From CAVXZE01 sp964615365 (GTDB taxonomy: Bacteria > Myxococcota_A > UBA9160 > UBA6930), in assembly GCA_964615365.1 (NCBI GenBank), contig CAZTOU010000013.1, positions 1 to 64,000 of the forward strand: 64,000 nt of DNA. Reading direction: 5' to 3'. Shown here in pieces: positions 23,139 through 33,437 of this stretch. The notes under the pieces are model-generated. The model was not told the DNA's origin. It worked only from the letters and a program-made list of their open reading frames with translations, and made no database searches. Positions within the stretch are counted from its first letter, which is position 1, and the number at the start of each line of letters is the position of its first letter. The position numbers were made by a program, and so were the translations under genes.

Positions 23139-24290
23139 CTATTGCATCGGGTCGATGTCGCTGTCCGCTCCCCACACCTTCTTCCGGATGATTCGCGCCT
23201 GGCCGCAGATGTGTCGCACCACACGGCTGGAGACGTCGGTGTGACGATAGTCCCAGGGAATCCGCGATTCCGTGCCGGTGTCGCGTTCGGCGACGGCCAT
23301 GTCGACTCCCAGGAGGACGGTCTCGGGATCCATACCCGTCTGCACGCAGGCTCCGGTATCGATGGCTTCGGGTCGTTCGGTGCTGTCGCGGATCACGACG
23401 GCGGGAAACCCGAGCAGGGAGGATTCCTCGAAGATGGTGCCGCTGTCCGAGAGTACGCAGAAGGCCTGCTTCTGGAGCTTCACGTAGTCGAAGAACCCGA
23501 ACGGCTCGAGGAAGCGGACGTCTCCGTCCACCGGGCGGTCGCGCTCCTGAAACCGCTTGGCCGTGCGGGGATGGGTCGTGACGATGACGGGCATCGAGTA
23601 GTGCCGACTCATGCGCTCGACGATCGTGACGAGCGCCTCGAGCCGCGAGCGGCTCTCGACGTTCTCCTCGCGGTGGCAGCTGACGACGACGAAGCGGAGC
23701 GGCGTGAGATCCAGCTCCCGCAGGATGCTCGAGGCCTCGATCTGGTCGGCGCAGTTCGCGAGCACTTCCGCCATCGGGGAACCCGTGACGAAGACCCTGC
23801 CCGGAGCGGCGCCTTCCGCCAGGAGATAGCGACGGGCGTGATCGGTGTAGCAGAGATTGATGTCGGCGATGTGGTCGACGATGCGCCGGTTGAGTTCCTC
23901 GGGCACGTTCTCGTCGAAGCAGCGGTTGCCGGCCTCCATGTGGAAGACGGGGACCTTGTAGCGCTTGGCGACGATGGCGGAGAGCGCGCTGTTGGTGTCG
24001 CCGAGGATGAGGACCGCATCTGGCCTCTCGGCGCGGATCACCTGCTCGGCGCCGATCAGGATCTTGCCGATCTGGGCGCCGATCGTGTCGCTCTGCACCC
24101 CGAGGAAGTGGTCCGGCTTGCGGAGCTTGAAGTCGTCGAAGAAGACCTGGTTGAGGGTGTAGTCGTAGTTCTGGCCGGTGTGGACCATCACGTGGTCGCA
24201 GTGGCCGTCGAGCTTCTCGAGGATCGCCGAGAGGCGGATGATCTCGGGGCGAGTCCCGAAGATGGTCATGACCTTGAGAGGTTTCGACAT
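23139..24290 (-). CDS. fnlC: UDP-2-epimerase for UDP-L-FucNAc (WbjD/Cap5G-like)
   Basis: 383 residues, GT-B-fold non-hydrolysing 2-epimerase. Seen: MTIFGTRPEIIRLSAIL, MVHTGQNYDYTLNQVFFDDF, DTNSALSAIVAKR, FHMEAGNRCFDENVPEELN, SCHREENVESRSRLE, and SDSGTIFEESSLLGFPAVV. The GQNYD and GNRCFDENVPEE forms separate the FnlC/Cap5G branch from WecB; it makes UDP-L-FucNAc from the UDP-L-PneNAc (2-epimer) intermediate. ATG 24290 is chosen; upstream codons are not conserved-looking. First gene of the minus-strand fnl operon and divergent from the oxidoreductase gene at 24602. Confidence 0.9.
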   Translation of the reverse strand: MSKPLKVMTIFGTRPEIIRLSAILEKLDGHCDHVMVHTGQNYDYTLNQVFFDDFKLRKPDHFLGVQSDTIGAQIGKILIGAEQVIRAERPDAVLILGDTNSALSAIVAKRYKVPVFHMEAGNRCFDENVPEELNRRIVDHIADINLCYTDHARRYLLAEGAAPGRVFVTGSPMAEVLANCADQIEASSILRELDLTPLRFVVVSCHREENVESRSRLEALVTIVERMSRHYSMPVIVTTHPRTAKRFQERDRPVDGDVRFLEPFGFFDYVKLQKQAFCVLSDSGTIFEESSLLGFPAVVIRDSTERPEAIDTGACVQTGMDPETVLLGVDMAVAERDTGTESRIPWDYRHTDVSSRVVRHICGQARIIRKKVWGADSDIDPMQ

Positions 24291-24601
24291 CGGGGCAACC
24301 TTCGCGGGTGCGAGATGCATCGTCTCGGTGATGGGGCGATCAGCGCGGAGGTGTCCTCTCGCCCGGACTCCTCCGCGGCCGGCCATCTCGGTGACTTATC
24401 GGTCGGTGGGCCACCGCGGATGAACCCCAAGCCCGGCAGCCGGCGCCGGCCCGCCAGGCGATTGCACGGCCCGCAAGTCAAGCACATTCCCCCTGAGGCG
24501 GCTAGCCCACACCCCACAGCGGGCCGGCCATCCCACCGGCTCGGGAGTATACTGGCGTGGGCGGAAGCCCATGACGACAACGGCCAGAGGAGGAGTCCTC
24601 C
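24291..24601. other. Divergent intergenic region (311 bp)
   Basis: No gene seen. It separates fnlC (minus) from the aldehyde:ferredoxin oxidoreductase gene (plus). It holds a hairpin with an 8-bp stem (CGCGGAGG at 24344-24351, CCTCCGCG at 24370-24377) in the fnlC leader, and a TATACT box at 24548-24553 followed by AGAGGAGGAG, the ribosome binding site of the plus-strand gene. Confidence 0.6.
24548..24553 (+). promoter_or_regulatory. Candidate -10 box TATACT
   Basis: TATACT stands about 49 bases before the ATG of the oxidoreductase gene in an otherwise very GC-rich divergent region, which makes it conspicuous. The -35 position shows no clear TTGACA. Confidence 0.45.
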
Positions 24602-26419
<1,818 letters not shown>

Positions 26420-26425
26420 GGTCGG

Positions 26426-26704
26426 TTAGCCGCCGGCGATGGCGGGGAAAACGTCGACCGCCTGGTCGGCGCGGAGCTTGGTGTCCAGGCCTTCCGGCAG
26501 GTGGGCGGAGCTGCGCCCGTCGACGAACACCTGGACGCTGCGGGAGAGCTTCCCTTCGGCGTCGAAGAGCTTGTCCGCCAAAGGCGGACAGTGCTGCACG
26601 AGGCGATCCAGGAGCTCCCGGATGCTGGATCCGTCCGCCAGGTCGAACTCGACCGTCTTGGTGCCGGCAATGGCGCGGATGGTGGCGTACAAAGAGACCT
26701 TCAC
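26426..26704 (-). CDS. MoaD/ThiS-like sulfur carrier
   Basis: 92 residues, beta-grasp ubiquitin-like fold ending in AVDVFPAIAGG; the terminal Gly-Gly is the residue pair adenylated and thiocarboxylated in MoaD and ThiS. Seen: KVSLYATIRAIAGTKTVEF at the N-terminus and VQVFVDGR in the middle. The GTG at 26704, behind GGGAGAA, is chosen; upstream codons are low-complexity. Its position beside an AOR gene suggests it supplies dithiolene sulfur for the pterin cofactor of that enzyme (inference). It is on the opposite strand, so coupling would be by neighbourhood only. Confidence 0.85.
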   Translation of the reverse strand: MKVSLYATIRAIAGTKTVEFDLADGSSIRELLDRLVQHCPPLADKLFDAEGKLSRSVQVFVDGRSSAHLPEGLDTKLRADQAVDVFPAIAGG

Positions 26705-26785
26705 CTGTTCTCCCACGGCTCGGAGGCGTCCACTCCGAGGAAATGGATGCAAATCCCCCCGGCCCGGCAAGACAGGGAGAAGTCC

Positions 26786-26828
26786 CCAGCCGTCACGCGC
26801 CCCTCGGGGGATGCCCCGGTACGGCTGG
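26786..26828. terminator. Hairpin behind the GT2 gene, possible terminator
   Basis: CCAGCCGT at 26786-26793 pairs with ACGGCTGG at 26821-26828, with a GC-rich inner hairpin. It begins six bases past the stop of the minus-strand GT2 gene. No T-run follows on the minus strand, so intrinsic termination is uncertain. A second hairpin (CTCGGAG/CTCCGAG, 26719-26739) lies in the moaD-like leader. Confidence 0.35.
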
Positions 26829-26833
26829 AGGGC

Positions 26834-27538
26834 TCATCGGCCGCGCGGCCGGAGGTTGTACCAGAGGATACAACAGAGGGCGCGAACGCCGTCCCTCCAG
26901 CCGATCTTCTTGCCTTCCTCGTAGGTGCGGCCGTAGTAGGAGATCGGTACCTCGTAGACCCGCCACCCTCCCTTGGCCACCTTGGCGGTGATTTCGGGCT
27001 CGAAGCCGAAGCGATCCTCTTCGATGGTGATCGATGCCAGGACCTCGCGGCGAAACGCCTTGTAACACACCTCCATGTCGGTGAGGTTCAGGTTGGTGAG
27101 AACGTTGCTGAGGAAGGTCAGGAAACGGTTGGCCACGTAGTTCTGGTAGTAGAGCACGCGGTGCGGTCCTCGGGAGAGAAAGCGGCTGCCGAACACGACG
27201 TCCGCGATGTCGTCGCGGATCAGGTCGACCATCGAGGGGATCTCCCGGGGGTCGTATTCCAAGTCGGCGTCCTGAACGATCGCGATGTCGCCGCTGGCGC
27301 GGGCGAATCCGGTGCGCATCGCCGCCCCTTTGCCCTTGTTCTTCTCGTGCTGCAGAACGACCAGGTTTGCGTGTCGGGAGGCGAGCGCTCGCGCCACCTC
27401 GACGCTTCCGTCGTCGGATCCGTCGTCCACGATCACGACCTCCAGGTCGCATCCGTAGTCGACCCGCAGGACGCGCTGGACGAGCTCATCCAGCGTGCTT
27501 CTCTCGTTGTAGACCGGGACGACGACCGAGAGCTTCAT
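26834..27538 (-). CDS. GT2 glycosyltransferase (DPM1/Ppm1-like)
   Basis: 234 residues. LSVVVPVYNERSTLDELVQ, VVIVDDGSDDGS, GKGAAMRTGFARASGD, IVQDADLEYDPREIP (DxD) and TDMEVCYKAFRREVL. Same length and motif set as polyprenyl-phosphate mannose/glucose synthases without a membrane tail, which load a sugar onto a lipid carrier for use by GT39/GT83-type transferases; two such transferases lie upstream on this strand. ATG 27538 is preferred over a TTG three codons upstream. The sugar donor is not predictable. Located 180 bases downstream of the GT39-like gene. Confidence 0.9.
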   Translation of the reverse strand: MKLSVVVPVYNERSTLDELVQRVLRVDYGCDLEVVIVDDGSDDGSVEVARALASRHANLVVLQHEKNKGKGAAMRTGFARASGDIAIVQDADLEYDPREIPSMVDLIRDDIADVVFGSRFLSRGPHRVLYYQNYVANRFLTFLSNVLTNLNLTDMEVCYKAFRREVLASITIEEDRFGFEPEITAKVAKGGWRVYEVPISYYGRTYEEGKKIGWRDGVRALCCILWYNLRPRGR

Positions 27539-27718
27539 GATTCCCAACCTTGATCTTCCGCCCGGGCGGATCGGGGCAGGTTCTTCGCCGCGTCGAGGGC
27601 GGGTATGATCAGGTGCATCGCTGTCACGCGATAGTGATATAGCAGTTCAGCGAGCCGAAGCGCACCGTACGGGCCAGCCTGCGCGGCGCTCCACCCGGCC
27701 GTATTGCGCGGCATCGCA

Positions 27719-29374
27719 TCATCGAGGGAATGGGGCCTCCGGGTCCCGCTCCCAGATGACCAGCGATGCCCATGGAGGCGCGATCTCCCACAGCGGCTTT
27801 CGCGCCCACATCTTCCGCACCGCTTCGCCCTTCGCGAAGGCGGCGCTTCCGTCCGGCCTGAATGGCGTCGCCGCCACCAGGTGGTATGAGCTCTCCACCA
27901 GCTCCCGCAGACCGTGCCGGAGAATCCGCGGCGTGTCCGGCTGCTCGAGGAGGGAGCTGGCGAGAAAGACGCCGACGATGAACTTGGGCCGTGCGGTGCG
28001 GATCTCGTCCAGGGCCTGCTGCTGCCGCTCGTGAGCCCCTTCGACGGCGAACATCAAAGGGTAGACGAACATGTAGCGACTCGCGCTCCGTCGCTGGGCG
28101 TAGAAGAGGATCTGCGGCTCCGAGCCGAACACGAAGATCCGATCCGTGGGCACGGAGTTCTCTCTCAGGAAGTCTCCCACCATCGGCGATTCTACGAAGG
28201 GGTTGTTTCCGTAGATGCGGGTGGATTTCCGTTCGGCGTTGCCGGGGAGGTAGTACCAGGGGGAGCAGAGCATCGCGGCGATCACGATACCCGCCGCGAC
28301 GGCGACGCGAAGCCAGCCGGGTCGCCCGAAGCGCCCGAGCCGCTGCAGGCCGGCGTCGATTCCCGCGGCGGCGAGGAGCGCCAGCGGCGGGGCCGCGAAG
28401 AAGAAGTGGTGCCTTCGGAAGTATCCCCCTGCTGCGATCGCGAGCAGTCCGGTGAGCAGCCAGAGGGCGCACCAGAGCTTCGCGCGGGCCCTCGATCCCC
28501 CGACCCCTTGCCCCTCTGGCCACCGGACCAGCAGCGCGAGGACGGCGAGCAGGTAGACCGGCCACAGGGAGGGCAGCGTCGCGCGGATCTGGGGCCAGAG
28601 GACCCTTTGGTAGCTGGCGACGGAGGCGTGGGCTGCGTACGCCAGGTTGAAGCGTACCAGCGCATCCCAGAGCGCCTCGAAGGCGCCCGTCGCCACGAAG
28701 TAGACCACGATGGGAAGGATCGCCGCGACCGCGCCGAGGGAGAAGGCGAGCAGGTGCACGGGAAGCCGCTTTCGCCTCGAGACGATCAGCAGCAGCGGGA
28801 GGATCACCATGGGCGCCGCCACGTGCTTGAAGGCGACCGCCACGGCGCCGGCCGCCCCCGCGACCGCGCTCCAGCCCCAGGTCTGCTTCTCGGAGGCGCG
28901 CAGGGCGGCCGCCATGCAGGCGGCGAGCGGAAGGAGGGAAAAGAGCTCGGTGTTGGCGGCATTGCCGACCAGGGCATGGTCGACGGTGAGCAGGACCATC
29001 ACCAGGCCTGCCGCAACGGCGGCCGGCGCCGAGAGCCAGGCGCGAGCCAGGTACATCACCAGGGCCAGCGTTCCGAGCGTCCAGAGCTGGGCGCCCCAGT
29101 GAATCGCCGCAGGGCTCGATCCGAGCGTGCCGAGGATCAGCGCGTAGACGGCGAAGACCGCCGGGGGCTTCTGGTCGAAGCTGTCGCGGTAGGGGACTTC
29201 CCCGAGAAGCCAACGCTGTGCGATGTAGGCGTACTCCCCTTCGTCGCGCTCCAGGGGAATGTCGGCGACGAGCATTCGCAGCAGCAAGGCGACGGCGAAT
29301 ACCAGCGATACGCCGAGGACGGCGCGCCCCGACAGGATCGGTCTGCGAGCGGGAGTGAAGGGTCGGTCGGTCAA
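27719..29374 (-). CDS. GT39/ArnT-like membrane glycosyltransferase
   Basis: 551 residues, about 10-12 transmembrane helices then a soluble C-terminal part. The first loop carries LERDEGEYAYIAQRWLLGEV and SFDQKPPAVFAVY: the Asp-Glu pair and KPP are the hallmark of the dolichyl-/polyprenyl-phosphate-sugar dependent GT-C family (PMT, ArnT). It should transfer a lipid-phosphate-linked sugar on the periplasmic face to protein, lipid A or a polysaccharide. TTG start at 29374, with AGGA just upstream. The gene 33 bases upstream encodes a B12/radical SAM enzyme, and a GT2 lies downstream. Confidence 0.87.
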   Translation of the reverse strand: MTDRPFTPARRPILSGRAVLGVSLVFAVALLLRMLVADIPLERDEGEYAYIAQRWLLGEVPYRDSFDQKPPAVFAVYALILGTLGSSPAAIHWGAQLWTLGTLALVMYLARAWLSAPAAVAAGLVMVLLTVDHALVGNAANTELFSLLPLAACMAAALRASEKQTWGWSAVAGAAGAVAVAFKHVAAPMVILPLLLIVSRRKRLPVHLLAFSLGAVAAILPIVVYFVATGAFEALWDALVRFNLAYAAHASVASYQRVLWPQIRATLPSLWPVYLLAVLALLVRWPEGQGVGGSRARAKLWCALWLLTGLLAIAAGGYFRRHHFFFAAPPLALLAAAGIDAGLQRLGRFGRPGWLRVAVAAGIVIAAMLCSPWYYLPGNAERKSTRIYGNNPFVESPMVGDFLRENSVPTDRIFVFGSEPQILFYAQRRSASRYMFVYPLMFAVEGAHERQQQALDEIRTARPKFIVGVFLASSLLEQPDTPRILRHGLRELVESSYHLVAATPFRPDGSAAFAKGEAVRKMWARKPLWEIAPPWASLVIWERDPEAPFPR

Positions 29375-29407
29375 GATCCTGGAGGTACCTCCGACCAGCC
29401 GCGGTTT

Positions 29408-30823
29408 CTAGCTTCCCTCACGAGCCGCGCCACTTCGGCGGCCTCGCCTGCGCGTGAGGAAATGGACGACGAAGTTCTTCGCGAACGCGAACGCGGATCT
29501 GCGGAAGTCCCAGATGAAGCGCGCAAACGAGAGGAACCGCAGGTTCGCCAGGTAGACCGAGACGTATCCGAGGAGCTGATAGAGCTCCAGCTGGTACCGG
29601 GGCAGCCCCGTGATCTCGAGGGCGCCACCCAGCTGCTTGTTGAAATCACGCCAATCGGTGGAGCGCAACCGGTAGCCCCATTCGCCTCGCTCCGCCATCT
29701 GGTAGATCTCCGTGCCCGGATAGGGTGTCATGATGCCGAACGCGTTGAAGTCGCAGTTCAGCTCCACAGCGAAGCGTATCGTCTTTCGGATCGTGGAGGG
29801 GGTTTCTCCCGGGTGACCGATGATGTAGTTGCCGCCCACCTTGATGCCGGCCCGCTTGGTGACCGCCACCGCATGGCGTAGCTCGTCCATCGTGACGCGC
29901 TTCTTGATTCTCGTGAGGATCTCCGGGTCTCCCGACTCGATCCCGAAATCCACGTAGACGAAGCCGGCTTCCCGCATCCCCTCCATCAGCTCGGGGTAGA
30001 CGCTGTTCGCTCGCAGGGAGGCGGCTTTCGGGATGGCGCGTAGCCCCCCGTGGTCTGCGATTCCGGCGATGATGCGCTCACCGCGCTCCTTCTTGAATGC
30101 GAACGATTCGTCGTTGATCCTGTAGTGGCGCGGCTCGTAGCGCTCCGCGACGGAGTACATCTCCGCCAGCACGCTCTCCGGACTCCGCTCCCGGATTCTG
30201 TGTCCGTATGGAGCCGAACAGAAGACGCACTGGTAGGGGCATCCCCTGGCCGTGGTGACGTGGTACTCCCGCGCATCCGGAAAGAGGTCCCAGGCGGGGG
30301 GGGGAATCGCATCCAGGTCATCCCTTCGCGCTCGCGGCTCATTCTCGTGTACGCTCTCCCCGTTGCGCCAGGAGAGTCCGTGGATCGCGTCGAGAGCGCT
30401 GCCCGAGGAGAGTGCGTGAACCAACTCGACGAGCGTATCTTCACCTTCCCCCAGTACCGCGAAGTCGAAAGACGGGAAGTCCCTGAGGATTCGCTGCGGA
30501 AGGGCGGTGGCGTGAACGCCGCCGACCGCCGTTAGAACCGACGGGGCCGTCGCCTTGACTCCTTCGGCGATCTCTCCCGCGGAAACGACATCGTGGGTCA
30601 TGCAGGTGGAGCCGACCAGGGAGGGTTCGAGGCTACAGACCCGGGAGACGGTGCCGGCTGCATCGAGGCGCTCCAGCTTCGCGTCCACCACGGCCACGTC
30701 CATGCTGGCCGCCCGCAGCGAGGCCGCGAGGTATGCGAGGCCGGTGTGGGGGTAGTCGGGAACGTCGTGCGGTTCGGCGCGAGAGAGCGCCGGTGGATTC
30801 ACCAGGACCGTACGAAAAGGCAT
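29408..30823 (-). CDS. B12-binding radical SAM enzyme
   Basis: 471 residues. N-terminal cobalamin-binding-like Rossmann domain (about 1-140: VLVNPPALSR, PHTGLAYLAASLRAASMDV, GGVHATALPQRIL, VLGEGEDTLVELV). Radical SAM core follows with C195, C199, C202 (ARGCPYQCVFCSAP, CxxxCxxC), YRINDESFAF, FGIESGDPEIL and GNYIIGHPGET. C-terminal helical part ends in basic RRRGRRSG. This is the family of BchE/HpnP/HpnJ and many uncharacterised methyl- or ring-forming enzymes. In HpnP/HpnJ context hopanoid genes are near; here the neighbours are envelope glycosyltransferases, so modification of a lipid carrier, glycan or lipid is the better guess. Confidence 0.87.
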   Translation of the reverse strand: MPFRTVLVNPPALSRAEPHDVPDYPHTGLAYLAASLRAASMDVAVVDAKLERLDAAGTVSRVCSLEPSLVGSTCMTHDVVSAGEIAEGVKATAPSVLTAVGGVHATALPQRILRDFPSFDFAVLGEGEDTLVELVHALSSGSALDAIHGLSWRNGESVHENEPRARRDDLDAIPPPAWDLFPDAREYHVTTARGCPYQCVFCSAPYGHRIRERSPESVLAEMYSVAERYEPRHYRINDESFAFKKERGERIIAGIADHGGLRAIPKAASLRANSVYPELMEGMREAGFVYVDFGIESGDPEILTRIKKRVTMDELRHAVAVTKRAGIKVGGNYIIGHPGETPSTIRKTIRFAVELNCDFNAFGIMTPYPGTEIYQMAERGEWGYRLRSTDWRDFNKQLGGALEITGLPRYQLELYQLLGYVSVYLANLRFLSFARFIWDFRRSAFAFAKNFVVHFLTRRRGRRSGAAREGS

Positions 30824-30914
30824 CGCTGTCTCATGTTACGAGCCACCGTCGGCCCGGTCAATGAACGCCAACCTCCGAAGCTTCGATACGGCGATCGCCG
30901 GATTCCATACCGAC

Positions 30915-32519
30915 CTATCCGGAGCGCCAGCCGGTCACGACTCGCAAGCGGAAGTTCTCCCGACTCCTCATCCGTCGATCCGCAGCGACGGGAACGACCT
31001 CCGTGGCCGTTGCGTGGGTGGCCAGATAGTCCTCGATCTCCGCGATCCATCGGATGACGTAGGCGGGATGCGGGGCGGGGGGAAGCTCCCGCCGCCGATC
31101 TCCGGGTCGCCGCGGTCTCATCTCCCCTGCAATCCACACCCGGCCGCCGGAACGCAGAGTCTGCGCGATCGCTCCGAGCAGGGGATCGAGCGCCCGGGGG
31201 TCCGCCATTCGCTGATGGAGAAGATCGTAGCGGTGGATGCTGTGGTCCTCGAGCGGCGGAACCGTCTCCCAGGGGGTGTTCCCTTCATAGTATCGTCGAA
31301 AGGAGACACCCAGAAACCATGGGCTCACGACGATCAGATCGTCGCCTCGGGCGTTCTCTTCCAGATGCGCGGCGATCTGGTCGACGTTGCTCTGCCGGAT
31401 TCGCAGGTCCGACGAGATCGCGCTCGTCATCCCAGTCGCGACGATCGCCAGCAGGATCATCTTGCCAAGGCTTGCCCGCCAGCCGCGGAGGAGGGCCGCG
31501 CCCGCTCCCTCGAGGCAGATGGCGACCGTCGCCAGCAGGGAAACGTAGTACCAGTCCTGGGTCGGGAGATTGGAGTTTCTCATGAACAGAAGGAAAACCG
31601 GCGTGGCTATCCCCATGATCGTGCCGCCATACAACGCGAGATCCCGGTGCTCGGATCGCGTGAGAGAGCGCGAGAGCTGGGTCCACCCCGCGGCGAGGAA
31701 TCCAACACCGATCACGACGAGCCATAGCCAGACGATCCAGTCGATGTCCGCGCCGAGGACGCGCTTCAGCAGCAGCCACATCCGGGGCCACGAGCCCTGA
31801 AGCGGGATGGTCACGAGGTCTTCCCAGCCGCGGAGCAGCGAGCCCGCATAGGGAAGGAGCGAGAGGGCTGCGACGGCACCGATCGCGAGAGGCGGGATCG
31901 CTGCGCTCCAGCCCGAACGGCGCACGGCGACCACTGCTCCCCCCAGGCAGATCGCGGCCACGAGAAGCGCATTGGTGTAGAGCGTCTGTACGCTCAGCAC
32001 GGCGAGGAGGCACGCCAGCCCGAGCTTCGCCGGCGATGGATCCCGAGAGGCGCGCCAGACGAGACCCAGGGTGAGAACGATGAAGACCGCCGCCAGCCCG
32101 TATGGACGCACCGCGCCCACGGTGCGAACGACCACCGGGTTGAACCCCAGGAGGGCGAGCGCGATCAGGGGCGCCGACGAGCCCTGTAGGCGGCTGCTCG
32201 TCCACACGGCTCCAAGGAAGGCTGCGCCGACGAACGCCCCGAAGATCCGCACCCCGAGATCGGTCGCGGAGAAGATCGTCGTCCACAGCCGCAACACCAG
32301 GGTCGAGGCCAGAGGGACCGTGTCGTACGCGAGCGTCGCCCATATCTCCCCGAGCGAATCCATCGTCGCGAGAACGACGGGCTGCGCCTCGTCGCGCCAG
32401 AGGGCGCCTGCGTGAAGCAGGAAGATCGCGTAGAGCGACAGGGCGGCCGCGGTCGCGAGGAGGGCGGCCACGGTCTCGATTCGACGGGGGGCTCGTTCCT
32501 GGTCTCTACCCGTGACCAT
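30915..32519 (-). CDS. GT39-like membrane glycosyltransferase 2
   Basis: 534 residues with about 10 transmembrane helices over the first 400, then a soluble C-terminal region. The first loop has GALWRDEAQPVVLATM, the Asp-Glu element of PMT_2-type GT-C enzymes; TVGAVRPYGLAAVFIVL follows. More diverged than the enzyme at 27719. Predicted to use polyprenyl-phosphate sugar at the periplasmic face. ATG 32519. It lies 21 bases downstream of a second GT2 gene, which could make the lipid-linked donor, and upstream of the radical SAM gene. Acceptor unknown. Confidence 0.78.
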   Translation of the reverse strand: MVTGRDQERAPRRIETVAALLATAAALSLYAIFLLHAGALWRDEAQPVVLATMDSLGEIWATLAYDTVPLASTLVLRLWTTIFSATDLGVRIFGAFVGAAFLGAVWTSSRLQGSSAPLIALALLGFNPVVVRTVGAVRPYGLAAVFIVLTLGLVWRASRDPSPAKLGLACLLAVLSVQTLYTNALLVAAICLGGAVVAVRRSGWSAAIPPLAIGAVAALSLLPYAGSLLRGWEDLVTIPLQGSWPRMWLLLKRVLGADIDWIVWLWLVVIGVGFLAAGWTQLSRSLTRSEHRDLALYGGTIMGIATPVFLLFMRNSNLPTQDWYYVSLLATVAICLEGAGAALLRGWRASLGKMILLAIVATGMTSAISSDLRIRQSNVDQIAAHLEENARGDDLIVVSPWFLGVSFRRYYEGNTPWETVPPLEDHSIHRYDLLHQRMADPRALDPLLGAIAQTLRSGGRVWIAGEMRPRRPGDRRRELPPAPHPAYVIRWIAEIEDYLATHATATEVVPVAADRRMRSRENFRLRVVTGWRSG

Positions 32520-32540
32520 TCCACTCTACACGGAGTTGTA

Positions 32541-33320
32541 TCACCGCCCTCCCAGCCTCTTCGCGATCAGCAGCAAGGTCTGGAATGCCGTCCTGCGGAC
32601 GTTCATCTTCGTTCCGCCCTCCTTGATGTCGTACCGCAGGATGAAGGGGACCTCGCCGAAGATCAGGTCCCGGTGCCGGAGCTTCAAGAGGATGTCCACC
32701 ATGCACTGGAAGCCGTCCTGATTCAGGAGGCTGTCCCCGTAGTCTCGGAGCGCGTCCTGGATGACCGCGGCCCGGTAGGCGCGGTAGCCACAGGTGTAGT
32801 CCCGGACGCCGCGAATGGGAAACAGAAGGCGAAAGATCCAGGATCCGGCCCAGCTCAAGAAGCCCCGAGACAGAGGAACGCCGACCGTCCGCGAGCCGGG
32901 CCGGTAGCGCGAGGCGATGACGAGGTCGTACCCCTCCAGGATCATGCGAGACATGCGCAGGATGACGCCTGGCGCGTGCGTATCGTCGGCGTCCATGGTG
33001 ACGAGGATGTCCCGTTCGGAAGCGAGCTGGGCCGCCTCGACCAGTCCGTCGCGAATGGTCGCGCCCAGACCCAGATTGACGTCATGCCGGCGGACCTGGA
33101 TCGGGAAGCGTCGAGTACAGCGATTCACGATCTCGGACGTGCCGTCGTAGCTTCCGTCGTCGATCAAGAGGACCTGGTAGGCCATCGCGGCCTGGTCCAG
33201 GGATTCGTCGATGCGGTCGAGGAGCGTCTCGATCCGTTCCGCCTCGTTGAACACCGGAAGGATCACATAGACTCTGCGGCGCGGCCTGCCGGGCCGCGGG
33301 GGCCGCTGCTCTTGCTCCAT
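32541..33320 (-). CDS. GT2 glycosyltransferase (polyprenyl-phosphate sugar synthase-like)
   Basis: 259 residues. VYVILPVFNEAERIETLLDR, VLLIDDGSYDGTSEIV, VNLGLGATIRDGLVEAA, ILVTMDADDTHAPGVI, SLLNQDGFQCMVDILLKL and EVPFILRYDIKEGGTKMNV. The GGTKM and GFQ..EIL-type motifs are those of dolichol-phosphate mannose synthase-like enzymes. No clear C-terminal membrane pair. First gene of the minus-strand glycosyltransferase run, divergent from wecB with a 117-base gap containing an AT-rich patch (TTTCTTATCAGATTTTTCC) likely to hold promoters. Confidence 0.88.
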   Translation of the reverse strand: MEQEQRPPRPGRPRRRVYVILPVFNEAERIETLLDRIDESLDQAAMAYQVLLIDDGSYDGTSEIVNRCTRRFPIQVRRHDVNLGLGATIRDGLVEAAQLASERDILVTMDADDTHAPGVILRMSRMILEGYDLVIASRYRPGSRTVGVPLSRGFLSWAGSWIFRLLFPIRGVRDYTCGYRAYRAAVIQDALRDYGDSLLNQDGFQCMVDILLKLRHRDLIFGEVPFILRYDIKEGGTKMNVRRTAFQTLLLIAKRLGGR

Positions 33321-33437
33321 CTACGCCTCCGAAGCCGCGAAGTCCCCCCTTTCTTATCAGATTTTTCCTCGAAGGGGAGGAATTTGTTCTGTCGTCATCG
33401 TGGTGCGAGCATCCTCCGAAGCTGGCTATCATGCGGC

